Assembly (NCBI GenBank): GCA_949840805.1
Contig: CATKXR010000005.1
Span: 1 to 64,000, forward strand
DNA length: 64,000 bases
Source of the DNA: an uncultured Lachnospiraceae bacterium
GTDB taxonomy: Bacteria > Bacillota > Clostridia > Lachnospirales > Lachnospiraceae
Direction: 5' to 3'
The position numbers were made by a program, and so were the translations under genes. Below the pieces are notes generated by a model. It ran no database searches, was not told the DNA's origin, and worked only from the letters and a program-made list of their open reading frames with translations. Shown here piece by piece: positions 51,749-60,940 of the stretch (positions are counted from its first letter, which is position 1; every line of letters starts with the position of its first letter).

Positions 51749-54700
51749 CTATTCCAAATACTCTTCATCGCCGAATCCATCCATATCGAGAATCTCATCC
51801 GGCTCAAATATCAAGGTCACTTTCTCCACCTGGCAGAAGAACTCATCAAAGTCGAAATACAAAACCGGCGGTTCTTCTGAATCATGGTTTTTGGCCCACC
51901 GGATAAAGCTTCCGATGGCGTCCCGCTCGGCCGGCGTGAACTCATAGTATTGCTCGTTGTCCGGACGGATGTCTAAATGATTCACCACTGCTTTCCATTT
52001 AGACGCGAGGTTGGCTTCTGTCTGTGAGTCCGCAGGAAGCCCGTTGGAGCCTGTGGCCGTCAGCAACACATCCGTGTCCTCCTCGTCCTCATGATCCTTA
52101 TTAGCTGTTGGCTGATCCGCCTCATCCTCATGATCCTCATTGGCTGTTGGCTGATCCGCCTCATCCTCCGCCGGCGCGGCATTAGAGGATGTGGCTACCG
52201 AGATCATCTCGTCCGGAAGTTCCGGTTTCTCTGGTGCCGGCTCTGTCACATCATCCAATCCATCCTCCGCTTCCCTGGCCGTCTCGATTGAGGACTCCGT
52301 CATGGCCTGAGCGGTGTCAAAGAAGGCTGCTGTCAATTCTGCATCCGATGGCGTTGCCATAGACAGGGACTCTTCTGATGGGAGTTTTGCAGATGCTTTG
52401 AAAGCCGGGGCTTTGCCTGCATTCGTATTGTTCGCATTGGTATTGCCGGTCTTGTCCTTGGAGTCCTCTTCCTCATAAGGTACTGTCATCCGCAAAACCG
52501 CCTGGCCTTCGCCCACATTTTCCTCATTCTCTGCTTCGCTGGTGGTGTAGCGGATTCCCACCGGCACATTGCTGATAGGCATATAGAACATGCCGGGGGA
52601 TTTTTGGACTGCTTCTACAGTGTTGTATACAGGCATAGCGTCCAATGACAAAGCGGCTGTTATGCCTGGATCCTGGTCGTAGTAAAAGGTTACGGTTCCT
52701 GGAGCATTACCATAGAAACCTAATGCCACATTTTCGTACCCCTCAGATGCAATCTGCCTTGATATCACTTCCCAATTTAATTTTGAACTGTTCACTCCGT
52801 TTTCGCTCCAACCGCCAAAATCAGACCAACCATTATCAGGGGATGTTACTTTTTCCCAGTTATCAGCCTTTTTTACATACAAATCAATACCATCCCGACC
52901 ATGTTCGTTTCCCTTTTCCCAGCGCAAATAAACAGGACAGATGCTGCTTGGAAGAATAATACCAAGAGTGGAGCCATCTATATTTTCCACTCTGTCAGAT
53001 GCTTCTGCTTCCTTTCCATACCAATATAAAAATGTAAAATCACTAACTTTGATCCCACTATCAAACATAACTTCTTTGCAAGTTATATTTTCACTAAACA
53101 GACTGTTATCATCAATAAATATCAGCTGTTCTCCAACAGACCAACTGCCAATCCAGTAATTATTTGCAGCTACTCCATTAACTTTCAGTGCTCCCTCTCC
53201 TGTGTCATTCCCGATTTGGAATCTAAATCCAATACATGTTCTCTCATGGTTCGGTGCTTTATAAATTGTGTTGCCATCTCCATCAGTTACAGGCGTGGCA
53301 GAAACTTCTATACTCGTCTCTATCGGTTCTGGCAAGGTCTCCCTCTTCTCCTGCACAACCTTCTCAATCTTAAATGCCTTGTTTACCGTCCACAAACGCA
53401 AAAACACCAAATTAATATCCACTCCGCTATAAGAATCCGCCGGAATATAAATATATTTTCCGCCTGCGTCTTCCGAGAATGTCCATTTATCAGCCGTGAG
53501 CTTATCATCCCATCCCTCTCTGGCATTGACTAAAAGATGACCATCTATGTCTCCCTTCATACTCGCGTCCGCATGGTAATAGATTTTCAAGCCTTCTGCC
53601 TGGTTGGCGCCCACAATTTTTTTCTCAATCTGTCCGCTTCTAATAATCACCTGTCCTATCTGCCGCATTTCGGAGATCCCTTTATATTCTTCCAGGATTT
53701 TGACTGCAATTCTCTTAATGCAGACTCTTCCTTCCGTTACCTTGATTTTGATTACGGAATCTGCCTTTGGAGTTCCAATCAGGCTTCCGCTGGTTGGGTA
53801 GGAAGCGACAGACCGTGCCCGGGTGTCATCCGGCTTTCCTTCCAGTTCAAACTTCACCTCAGCCCCATTTTTATCCATCATGGTCACTTCGCATTTGTAG
53901 GGATTCCCGTCCTCAGATTCCGCCCCGACTGTTACCTGATAGCGCTCTCCTTCCTTCAATTCGGGCATATCAAGCATCTGTTTTATTTCACTCAGGCTCA
54001 GATTTTTTTCCTGCGGCTCCTCTGCCGTATTATTCTCATTTAAAATAATCGGATCAATCTTCCTGGCTTTTTCCACAATCTCACATTTTAATGCAAAGCG
54101 ATAATAGGTTCCGCCCTTTGACCACATAATAAAATCCAGTTCCGTGCTGTCTAAAGTGAAGGTCCATTCTTTTGTTTTATTGTCAAACTGGGGATCCAGA
54201 GATGTTCCCGCCACATTGATCACACCAGACGCCCAGTCATCGGTCAGCGGATACATGGTAAGTCTGACCTTATCCCCAACCTCACAACCGGGACAAATCT
54301 CCCTCACATCGATTTTACAGGGAACCTGATCATTACCTGCATTCGTACCGACAATCTGATACGGGTAGTCCTTGACATCCTTCTCCCCATACTGATTCCC
54401 GTTTCCTCCCGGCGTTGTGCTGTTGTTCGGCCGGCTGCTTTGGCCGCCACCGCCGCCACCGCCACCGCCGCCTCCGCCACCGCCGCCTCCGCCGCTGCGG
54501 GTGCTGACGCCGGTGTTGGTGTAGGGACCTGCCTGACTCACATTCTCACCATCTGCGTACAGAAGCGTCACCCTTCCATTCTCAAAGGAAAGATCCTTAA
54601 CCCTGTTTCCTCCCTTGGACTCATCGGTCCACCAGAGAAGGATTCCCAGCCGGTCGCCGATTCTGGCCCGCTCCTCCTCGGTAAACATGTAGGTCACCTC

Positions 54701-56128
54701 ATCAAACACGCTGTTAAACTGATACTGAGGAGTGTTGGAATATCCGTCAATCCAGATCCCGCCGCCTCCATAGCTGTCCCAGTCACTGGAGCAGGAAAGC
54801 CGGAACTTTATCCCCAGCACCTTGGACGGCTCAAAGGATTCCAGAGACACCCAGCCGCCGGGGCTGACGGGAAGCTCTACTTCCTTGTAGGCGGGAAGGG
54901 TCAGATCCTGTCTGGCAATCTGTCCGTTAGCCTTCTTCCTGGCAAGCTCTGCATAGTTGGCACGGATCTGAGGATCATAAAATTCCCCTGTGTTCCGCTC
55001 AATAAATTTCATATCCCCTGCATTGCTGGTATCCCACAGCACCGGACACATGCCATACTCCATCATCAGCTCGGGGATCTTCTGCACATATCTGTGGACA
55101 CTTTCCTTTTCCTTATTGTCCTCAGTAAGAACTCCGTATTCTCCTATGATAACCGGTACTCCCTTGCCCAGAAAATTATCAACAAGGACGGACAGATGAT
55201 CTCTGACGGCCTGAATATCCTCCTCCGTGCCCCAGGTAGTCACCGGCTCGCACCAGTCCACATTGTGCTCTGCCACCGCAAAGGGGGACGGGCTGTAATA
55301 GTGAATGGACAAAATGCATCGTCCCGCCGGGTCATTAGGCATATGGTAGCGCCGGTCGCTGGTCATCTTGATATCCGTGTTAAAACCGGGAATCAAAAGA
55401 TGTCGTCCTGCATTATTGCCCCCGGTTGCCCGGACCGTGTCCACAAAAAGCTGATTCAAATGATTCAAAAGCTCATATTCCCTTGACCTGCTGCCTGCAG
55501 CCGGGAATTCCACCTCATTCATTCCCTCAAAGATCAGATGATCCCCGTAATTTGCAAAATTATTGGCAATCTGTGTCCACACTGCCGCGTATTTTCTTGA
55601 TGTCCCGTCAAAATCCGTCACAATATTGCGCACCCAGGAATTGTCGGCAGCACCGCTGTCATGATGGATATTCAAAATCACATACATATCTTCTTCCATG
55701 CACCAGTCCACCACCGTCTGCACGGCAGACATATATCCAGGGTCAATCTGATTATTACTGTCAATCCATTTTGCCCAGCTTACCGGCAGGCGGATCGTCT
55801 TAAACCCTGCCTGGTGTACCTTCTGGATAAAATGTTTGGACACCGGGTCATTGTTCCATGCCCTCTGATACTCCCAGGGATCCTCGATGGTGATCCAGGA
55901 ACCAATACTGTCAAAGGTATTACCGATGTTATATCCCAGTCCCATATCATCCACGATCTGCCAGGATGTCATATTGTCCCGGACAATGCCGTTTTTCCCA
56001 TAGCTCTCTGCATGGGCAGGAAATACCATGGTCTGCATACAGGCTGTCACGGTCAGCGCGGCCACCAGGACCCGGGCAGTCAGCCGCTTTACATGGTCTT
56101 CCCATTTTGTCTTAAAGCTTCTCTTCAT
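51749..56128 (-). CDS. Large secreted GH5 glycoside hydrolase with polyglycine linker
   Basis: The start at ATG 56128 is preceded by GGGGAGG; the in-frame extension to 56281 overlaps the regulator gene and has no site. The 1459-residue protein has a signal peptide ending FPAHA. The GH5 domain (about 45-395) has acid/base glutamate in FEGMNEVEF and nucleophile in VIIGEYGVL. A CBM-like module (about 420-530, GIWIDGYSNTPQYQF) precedes 17 consecutive glycines (546-562). Several further beta-rich modules follow, then an acidic linker with a repeated DQPTAN/DHEDE unit near residues 1320-1350. The specificity is a beta-glucan such as cellulose or a mannan; endoglucanase is the closest guess. Loss of anchoring motifs suggests it relies on the wall-binding protein. 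Confidence 0.88.
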   Translation of the reverse strand: MKRSFKTKWEDHVKRLTARVLVAALTVTACMQTMVFPAHAESYGKNGIVRDNMTSWQIVDDMGLGYNIGNTFDSIGSWITIEDPWEYQRAWNNDPVSKHFIQKVHQAGFKTIRLPVSWAKWIDSNNQIDPGYMSAVQTVVDWCMEEDMYVILNIHHDSGAADNSWVRNIVTDFDGTSRKYAAVWTQIANNFANYGDHLIFEGMNEVEFPAAGSRSREYELLNHLNQLFVDTVRATGGNNAGRHLLIPGFNTDIKMTSDRRYHMPNDPAGRCILSIHYYSPSPFAVAEHNVDWCEPVTTWGTEEDIQAVRDHLSVLVDNFLGKGVPVIIGEYGVLTEDNKEKESVHRYVQKIPELMMEYGMCPVLWDTSNAGDMKFIERNTGEFYDPQIRANYAELARKKANGQIARQDLTLPAYKEVELPVSPGGWVSLESFEPSKVLGIKFRLSCSSDWDSYGGGGIWIDGYSNTPQYQFNSVFDEVTYMFTEEERARIGDRLGILLWWTDESKGGNRVKDLSFENGRVTLLYADGENVSQAGPYTNTGVSTRSGGGGGGGGGGGGGGGGGQSSRPNNSTTPGGNGNQYGEKDVKDYPYQIVGTNAGNDQVPCKIDVREICPGCEVGDKVRLTMYPLTDDWASGVINVAGTSLDPQFDNKTKEWTFTLDSTELDFIMWSKGGTYYRFALKCEIVEKARKIDPIILNENNTAEEPQEKNLSLSEIKQMLDMPELKEGERYQVTVGAESEDGNPYKCEVTMMDKNGAEVKFELEGKPDDTRARSVASYPTSGSLIGTPKADSVIKIKVTEGRVCIKRIAVKILEEYKGISEMRQIGQVIIRSGQIEKKIVGANQAEGLKIYYHADASMKGDIDGHLLVNAREGWDDKLTADKWTFSEDAGGKYIYIPADSYSGVDINLVFLRLWTVNKAFKIEKVVQEKRETLPEPIETSIEVSATPVTDGDGNTIYKAPNHERTCIGFRFQIGNDTGEGALKVNGVAANNYWIGSWSVGEQLIFIDDNSLFSENITCKEVMFDSGIKVSDFTFLYWYGKEAEASDRVENIDGSTLGIILPSSICPVYLRWEKGNEHGRDGIDLYVKKADNWEKVTSPDNGWSDFGGWSENGVNSSKLNWEVISRQIASEGYENVALGFYGNAPGTVTFYYDQDPGITAALSLDAMPVYNTVEAVQKSPGMFYMPISNVPVGIRYTTSEAENEENVGEGQAVLRMTVPYEEEDSKDKTGNTNANNTNAGKAPAFKASAKLPSEESLSMATPSDAELTAAFFDTAQAMTESSIETAREAEDGLDDVTEPAPEKPELPDEMISVATSSNAAPAEDEADQPTANEDHEDEADQPTANKDHEDEEDTDVLLTATGSNGLPADSQTEANLASKWKAVVNHLDIRPDNEQYYEFTPAERDAIGSFIRWAKNHDSEEPPVLYFDFDEFFCQVEKVTLIFEPDEILDMDGFGDEEYLE

Positions 56129-56270
56129 GTTGCCTCCCCTTTCTTGAAATATTAAGATTCCAATCTGTCTGTATCTATTGTAACACTCTGACTGCCCTGG
56201 AAAACACCCGAAAAAATGCATCTGAATTTCAGAAATTTTAGAGATTTTTAATGCGGATATTGTTTTTTCT

Positions 56271-57818
56271 TCAGTCTTCACTTTCCTCGCTTTTTAAATT
56301 TTTCCGGTACTCTTTAGGGCTGATCCCCACATATTTCTTAAACTTAATATAAAAATAATCAATGCTTCCATAGCCTACCTTCTCAGAGATCTGATATACC
56401 TTCAAATTAGTTTCCTGCAAGAGCCGTCTGGCATTGGTGATTCGGATAATATCCAGTGAATTATTAAAGCTCTCCCCCATCTCCTTGCGGAACAGCTTTC
56501 CCAGATAAGCACTGTTATAATTAAAGTTTCTTGCAATCGTTTCCAGTTTTAAATCCTTGTCATAATTTTTTTCCATATAATAGTAAACCCTGCGGATAAT
56601 ATTGCCTGCTCCTCCGGTCCCTACCTCTCTGCTAAGCTCCATGAGGATTTTTTCAAAACAGGCTAACAGCCCCCCCATATCCTCTGCTTCCATAACCTTG
56701 CGAATCTGAGGCTGAAAATTCTCATTGGAAAGGACATCTGAGACATATTTTTTTCCCAGACGCATCTGGAGCTGGAACAGCTCCTGGACCAGCATCATCT
56801 TGATCTCCGCGCTTTTTAACATTTGCCAGGCGCAGTAATCCCGAAACATTCCCATAGCCCGCCGGATTCCTTCCTCCTCCCCCACTTCTATAAGCATCTC
56901 CAGATATTCAACCGAAACTGCCTCCCTGCTCTCTTCCAGACTGCAGATCAGATCCATGGTAAGAATGTCCTCCTGGTCAAAGATAAAGGACTGTTCCAAA
57001 AGATAACTGGCGCTCTCATAAGAGCAGAAAAGCTCCTGCCAGCTGCGCACATTATTGCCAATGGCGATCCGAAAGCCTGAGCCGTGATATCCTGCCAGAC
57101 GCTTATTTCGCTTTTCAAGACGTTTTTTCCACTGCTGATAGGGTATCCCCTTTTCCACCAGCACGGCCTCTCCCATCACGGAAAAGAAACCAACGCAGGC
57201 ATTGTCGCCTTCTATGAGCGTATTCAGCTTTTGCCGGAAAATCTTCCCGTCCTTCTCTCCTGCCTCGTCCATGTCCCGGCATACGGCAACACAAAAACAG
57301 CTCCCATCCAAAGGCAGCTGATAAAGCTCCATATCTCTGCTCAGATTTTCCAAAGAATCCTCTTTTAAGACAATCCGGCGCAGCAGATCCTTTCTGGCTT
57401 TTCCTTCGTTCTGGCTGTGAAAGCTTTTCAGACAGGCCTCCTCCTCCAGCTTTTTGTGAATCTGCCGGACAAACTGCAAAAGCTCCTCCTCCTCAATGGG
57501 CTTTAACAAATATCCCTCTACCCCCATAGAGATAGCTGTCTTTGCATACTCAAATTCCGAATATCCGGTCAGTATGACAAAATGCCCCTCAAAGCCCTGT
57601 TCCTTTGCCTTTTGAATCACCTCCAGCCCGGAAAGCCCCGGCATCTTAATATCAATCAATACCAGATCCGGCTTATACTGCAGGATTCCCGCCAGGCCCT
57701 CTCTGCCGTCCTTCCCGCCGGGGATCAAACGATATCCTTCCAAATTCCAGTCAATCAAATCACAGATGCCCTCGCGGACAATTTTCTCATCATCAATGAT
57801 CATTCCGGTAAATTCCAT
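56271..57818 (-). CDS. YesN-type response regulator (receiver + AraC HTH)
   Basis: The start at ATG 57818 has GGAG ten bases upstream; a GTG at 57827 is less likely. The 515-residue protein has a receiver domain with phospho-aspartate in LVLIDIKMPGLSG and the lysine in YLLKPIEEEE. A middle region of about 250 residues follows, then two AraC helix-turn-helix units (NYNSAYLGKLFRKEMGESF, KVGYGSIDYFYIKFKKYVG). It sits 143 bp upstream of the GH5 gene and probably activates it. No kinase is adjacent; YesM at 37.9-39.7 kb is a candidate partner. Confidence 0.9.
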   Translation of the reverse strand: MEFTGMIIDDEKIVREGICDLIDWNLEGYRLIPGGKDGREGLAGILQYKPDLVLIDIKMPGLSGLEVIQKAKEQGFEGHFVILTGYSEFEYAKTAISMGVEGYLLKPIEEEELLQFVRQIHKKLEEEACLKSFHSQNEGKARKDLLRRIVLKEDSLENLSRDMELYQLPLDGSCFCVAVCRDMDEAGEKDGKIFRQKLNTLIEGDNACVGFFSVMGEAVLVEKGIPYQQWKKRLEKRNKRLAGYHGSGFRIAIGNNVRSWQELFCSYESASYLLEQSFIFDQEDILTMDLICSLEESREAVSVEYLEMLIEVGEEEGIRRAMGMFRDYCAWQMLKSAEIKMMLVQELFQLQMRLGKKYVSDVLSNENFQPQIRKVMEAEDMGGLLACFEKILMELSREVGTGGAGNIIRRVYYYMEKNYDKDLKLETIARNFNYNSAYLGKLFRKEMGESFNNSLDIIRITNARRLLQETNLKVYQISEKVGYGSIDYFYIKFKKYVGISPKEYRKNLKSEESED

Positions 57819-57961
57819 CTGCCCCACTCTCCATTATCTCCATTTGTATTTTGCTTCCAGACGTTTTTTCTCTCCTCAGTTTCCATTTTGTTTAGTATAC
57901 CGTATATTTTCTGCAAAAAAAACCATAAAAATCAGAGATTTTCCATGTCTTTTTTGCATGC

Positions 57962-58011
57962 AAAAATGCACCCATACGGTTCAGGCAAGTGGAACCATCT
58001 GCGTGCATTTT
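57962..58011 (-). terminator. Two-tier terminator after the transaldolase gene
   Basis: On the minus strand AAAATGCAC pairs with GTGCATTTT, enclosing GGTTC/GAACC, and TTTTTGC follows. It ends the pentose-type operon. Confidence 0.65.
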
Positions 58012-58026
58012 GTGAGCAGCCATTTT

Positions 58027-58677
58027 TTACCCAAATACTGCCATATAATCTTTCTGGAACTTCCTTATCCCCTCATTGGTCAGGGGATGCTTTGTCATCT
58101 GCTCCAATACCTTATAAGGGACCGTGGCGATCTGGGCGCCGGCCCGGGCACAGTCAATCACATGGATCGGATGGCGTATGCTGGCGGCAATGATCTCTGT
58201 TTCAATATTGTGGATGGAAAAAATCTCGGCAATCTCTCTTATTAAATCAATTCCCGGCATGGAGATATCGTCTAATCTTCCCACAAAGGGCGACACATAG
58301 GTGGCGCCGGCCCGGGCTGCAAGAAGAGCCTGGGCTGCCGTAAATACCAATGTCACATTAGTGTGAATCCCTTCTGCGCTGAGAATCTTTACCGCTTTTA
58401 AGCCTTCTGTGGTCATGGGGATCTTCACCACCATATTGGGATGAATGGCCGCGATCTCCCGCCCCTCTTTTACCATCCCCTCCGCGTCCACAGTGGTGGC
58501 CTTCACCTCTCCGCTTATGGGACCGTCTACAATGGAGGCAATCTCCCGGATTACCTGATTAAAATCACGGCCTTCCCTGGCTATCAAAGAGGGATTGGTG
58601 GTCACCCCGCAGATAATTCCCATGTCATTGGCCTTGCGGATCTCCTCCACATTTGCCGTATCAACAAAAAATCGCAT
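58027..58677 (-). CDS. Small transaldolase / fructose-6-phosphate aldolase family
   Basis: A 216-residue class I aldolase of the TalC/FSA group. Seen are [30 protein letters not shown], the Schiff-base lysine in MVVKIPMT (about residue 86) and [21 protein letters not shown] lies ahead of ATG 58677. With transketolase and xylulokinase in the same operon it should serve as the transaldolase of the pentose phosphate pathway. FSA activity is an alternative, as is a transaldolase for a modified sugar phosphate. Confidence 0.88.
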   Translation of the reverse strand: MRFFVDTANVEEIRKANDMGIICGVTTNPSLIAREGRDFNQVIREIASIVDGPISGEVKATTVDAEGMVKEGREIAAIHPNMVVKIPMTTEGLKAVKILSAEGIHTNVTLVFTAAQALLAARAGATYVSPFVGRLDDISMPGIDLIREIAEIFSIHNIETEIIAASIRHPIHVIDCARAGAQIATVPYKVLEQMTKHPLTNEGIRKFQKDYMAVFG

Positions 58678-58710
58678 TTGAAATACTCTCCTTTCCCAGC
58701 ATGGTCTCCT

Positions 58711-60207
58711 CTATCTGTCATTCTCCCCAAAGGGGTTCTCTCCCGGATACCGCATCCCCTTTGGCTGGTTAAACCCGATCTCCTCATCCTCTACACCGAT
58801 ATACCGGAACACATCATAGAGGGCCTTTCCAAAATGCCCAAAGGCCACTGCCCCGTGATGGGGATAATTCTTCTCGATCAGCACATGGCGGTAGAATCTT
58901 CCCATCTGGGGAATGGCAAAGATTCCGATGGCTCCGAAGGACCGGGTGGCTGCCGGCAGCACCTCTCCCTGGGCGATATACCCCCGCAGCTTACAGTCCG
59001 CCGTGCTTTGCAGCCGGTAGAAGGTAATATCTCCGGGAGCAATGTCTCCCTCCAGAGTTCCCTGAGTCACCTCCTCCGGCAGGGAGCGGGCCATAATCAG
59101 CTGATTCTTCATCTCGCAGAAGGCCAGCTTCTTTGAGCAGGTGTTCCCGCAGTGAAAGCCCATAAAGGTCTCCCTGTGGTCATAGGGGAATTTCCCTGCG
59201 ATCTCCTCCCGGTACAGATCCGCGGGCACTGAGTTGTTGATATCCAGAAGAGTCACCGCGTCCTGGCTGACACATTCTCCGATAAACTCACTGAGGGCGC
59301 CGTAGATGTCCACCTCACAGGATACCGGGATACCCCGTCCGGTAAGGCGGCTGTTCACATAGCAGGGAACAAAGCCGAACTGGGTCTGAAACGCCGGCCA
59401 GCATTTCCCTGCAATGGCCACATACTTTCTGCTGCCCTTATGGGACTCTGCCCAGTCCAGAAGGGTCAGCTCATACTGGGCCAGCTTAGTCAAAATCTCC
59501 GGCTTTTTATTGCCTTCCCCCAGCTCTGCCTCCATATCCTTCACCACATCCAATATCCGCTCATCCTTCTCATGCTTGTGGAACGCCTCAAACAGATCCA
59601 GCTCGGAGTTTTCCTCGATCTCCACCCCCAGATTGTAAAGCTGCTTAATGGGAGCGTTGCAGGCCAGGAAATTTAACGGCCTGGGACCAAAGCTGATGAT
59701 CTTCAGATTCCGAAGCCCGATCACTGCCCGGGCAACCGGAAGAAACTCCCGGATCATGTCCGCACACTCCTCTGCCGTCCCCACCGGATACTCGGGAATG
59801 TAGGCCCGCACATTGCGCAGCTTTAAGTTGTAGCTGGCATTGAGCATACCGCAGTAGGCATCCCCACGGCCCTGGATCAGATTGTCCCCGCTCTCCTCCG
59901 CCGCGGCCACAAACATTACGGGCCCGTCAAAATTCTGTGCCAGCAGAGTCTCCGCAATCTCCGGCCCGAAATTTCCCAGATACACTACCAGCGCGTTACA
60001 CCCGGCCTTTTTTATATCCTCCAATGCCTTAAGCATATGAATCTCGCTCTCCACAATGCACACCGGGCACTCATAGATATCTTCCTTCCCATACTTTTTC
60101 TCATAGGCTTCCACCACAGCCCTTCTCCGGTTCACCGACAGACTCTCCGGGAAACAGTCGCGGCTCACTGCCACGATTCCGGCCTTTACCTTGGGAATAT
60201 TATTCAT
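58711..60207 (-). CDS. L-fucose/L-arabinose isomerase-family protein
   Basis: A 498-residue member of the FucI/AraA fold. The N-terminal half has the Rossmann-like region (CNALVVYLGNFGPEIAETLL). The C-terminal half has the metal-site segments CEVDIYGALSE, LLDINNS and GFHCGNTCSKKLAF and ends with a histidine-containing barrel (NYPHHGAVAFGH). GGAGACAAGG precedes ATG 60207. It interconverts an aldose and a ketose, but the sugar is not readable. With xylulokinase downstream a pentose is likely. Confidence 0.85.
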   Translation of the reverse strand: MNNIPKVKAGIVAVSRDCFPESLSVNRRRAVVEAYEKKYGKEDIYECPVCIVESEIHMLKALEDIKKAGCNALVVYLGNFGPEIAETLLAQNFDGPVMFVAAAEESGDNLIQGRGDAYCGMLNASYNLKLRNVRAYIPEYPVGTAEECADMIREFLPVARAVIGLRNLKIISFGPRPLNFLACNAPIKQLYNLGVEIEENSELDLFEAFHKHEKDERILDVVKDMEAELGEGNKKPEILTKLAQYELTLLDWAESHKGSRKYVAIAGKCWPAFQTQFGFVPCYVNSRLTGRGIPVSCEVDIYGALSEFIGECVSQDAVTLLDINNSVPADLYREEIAGKFPYDHRETFMGFHCGNTCSKKLAFCEMKNQLIMARSLPEEVTQGTLEGDIAPGDITFYRLQSTADCKLRGYIAQGEVLPAATRSFGAIGIFAIPQMGRFYRHVLIEKNYPHHGAVAFGHFGKALYDVFRYIGVEDEEIGFNQPKGMRYPGENPFGENDR

Positions 60208-60300
60208 TGTCCTTGTCTCCTTTTTCTTAATTTCACTGCTTGCTTTCCTATCTTCTTAAAACGCTGGTATGCTTATGACCCAATAATCGTCTGCTTCCCC

Positions 60301-60924
60301 TTATACAACGGAAACATTCTCTCCCTTAAGCCCCAGAAAGCTTCCCTCCGGCAGCCCGCCTTCCGGGTGTCCGATCAGCCACTTGTTGCAGGCTGTCTGC
60401 AGCTTTTCCTCTCCGCATCTTACCACCGGCTTCTCCCCCAGAGGGCCGTTGGTTCCCTCCGGCAGCACCACCGCACAGCGAAACCCGTCTTCCTTTGTCT
60501 GACAGGGTGCATAGTGGAGTGTGGTGGCATAAATCTCAATCATGGTTCCGGAAGGCACCAGAAATGCCTTCACGCTGGAAGTGTCCAGTGTATAGTCCTC
60601 CGCCACGTCCTGCAGTCTTCCCAACAGAAGAATCAGATCTCCCACCGCCACATTCACTTCTGAATCCCTGTGATATTCCAGGGCATTCAGCCTTTGGTTG
60701 TGTCCGTTGCAGTATCCGACCTGAATCGGCATCCCGCCATACACCCCCATTTTTAACTCCTGTGCCACCAAAAGCTCTTCCAGCTCCGGCACCGATGCCA
60801 CATACGCCACATCCTCCGGCACCGGCAGCTTCTCCATCTCCCTGATTAGCGGATGCAGGTCATAGCCTTTGATAACCCGCCCGTATTCCTTAAATTCCGG
60901 ATCCGCGACCTGATATATTTTCAT
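60301..60924 (-). CDS. DUF4867-family protein
   Basis: The start at ATG 60924 follows GGACGGAGG. The 207-residue protein matches DUF4867 by its MKIYQVADPEFKEYGRV opening, GYCNGHNQRLNALEYHRDSE and AFLVPSGTMIEIYATTLHYA. The histidine and glutamate pattern suggests a cupin or KduI-like metal site. It sits 16 bp after xylulokinase and ahead of the isomerase. The family's close association with sugar isomerases suggests a ketose epimerase, mutarotase or helper role. No activity is established from sequence. Confidence 0.75.
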   Translation of the reverse strand: MKIYQVADPEFKEYGRVIKGYDLHPLIREMEKLPVPEDVAYVASVPELEELLVAQELKMGVYGGMPIQVGYCNGHNQRLNALEYHRDSEVNVAVGDLILLLGRLQDVAEDYTLDTSSVKAFLVPSGTMIEIYATTLHYAPCQTKEDGFRCAVVLPEGTNGPLGEKPVVRCGEEKLQTACNKWLIGHPEGGLPEGSFLGLKGENVSVV

Positions 60925-60940
60925 GCTCTTCCTCCGTCCT

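Noticed and set aside
54440-55486. 348-codon plus-strand frame opposite the GH5 gene
   Set aside because: It begins in the complement of the polyglycine codons (poly-Ala) and runs antisense to the catalytic domain.
57828-58026. Possible small gene between the YesN and transaldolase genes
   Set aside because: No frame with a start signal stands out; the region is explained by a terminator and upstream control DNA.
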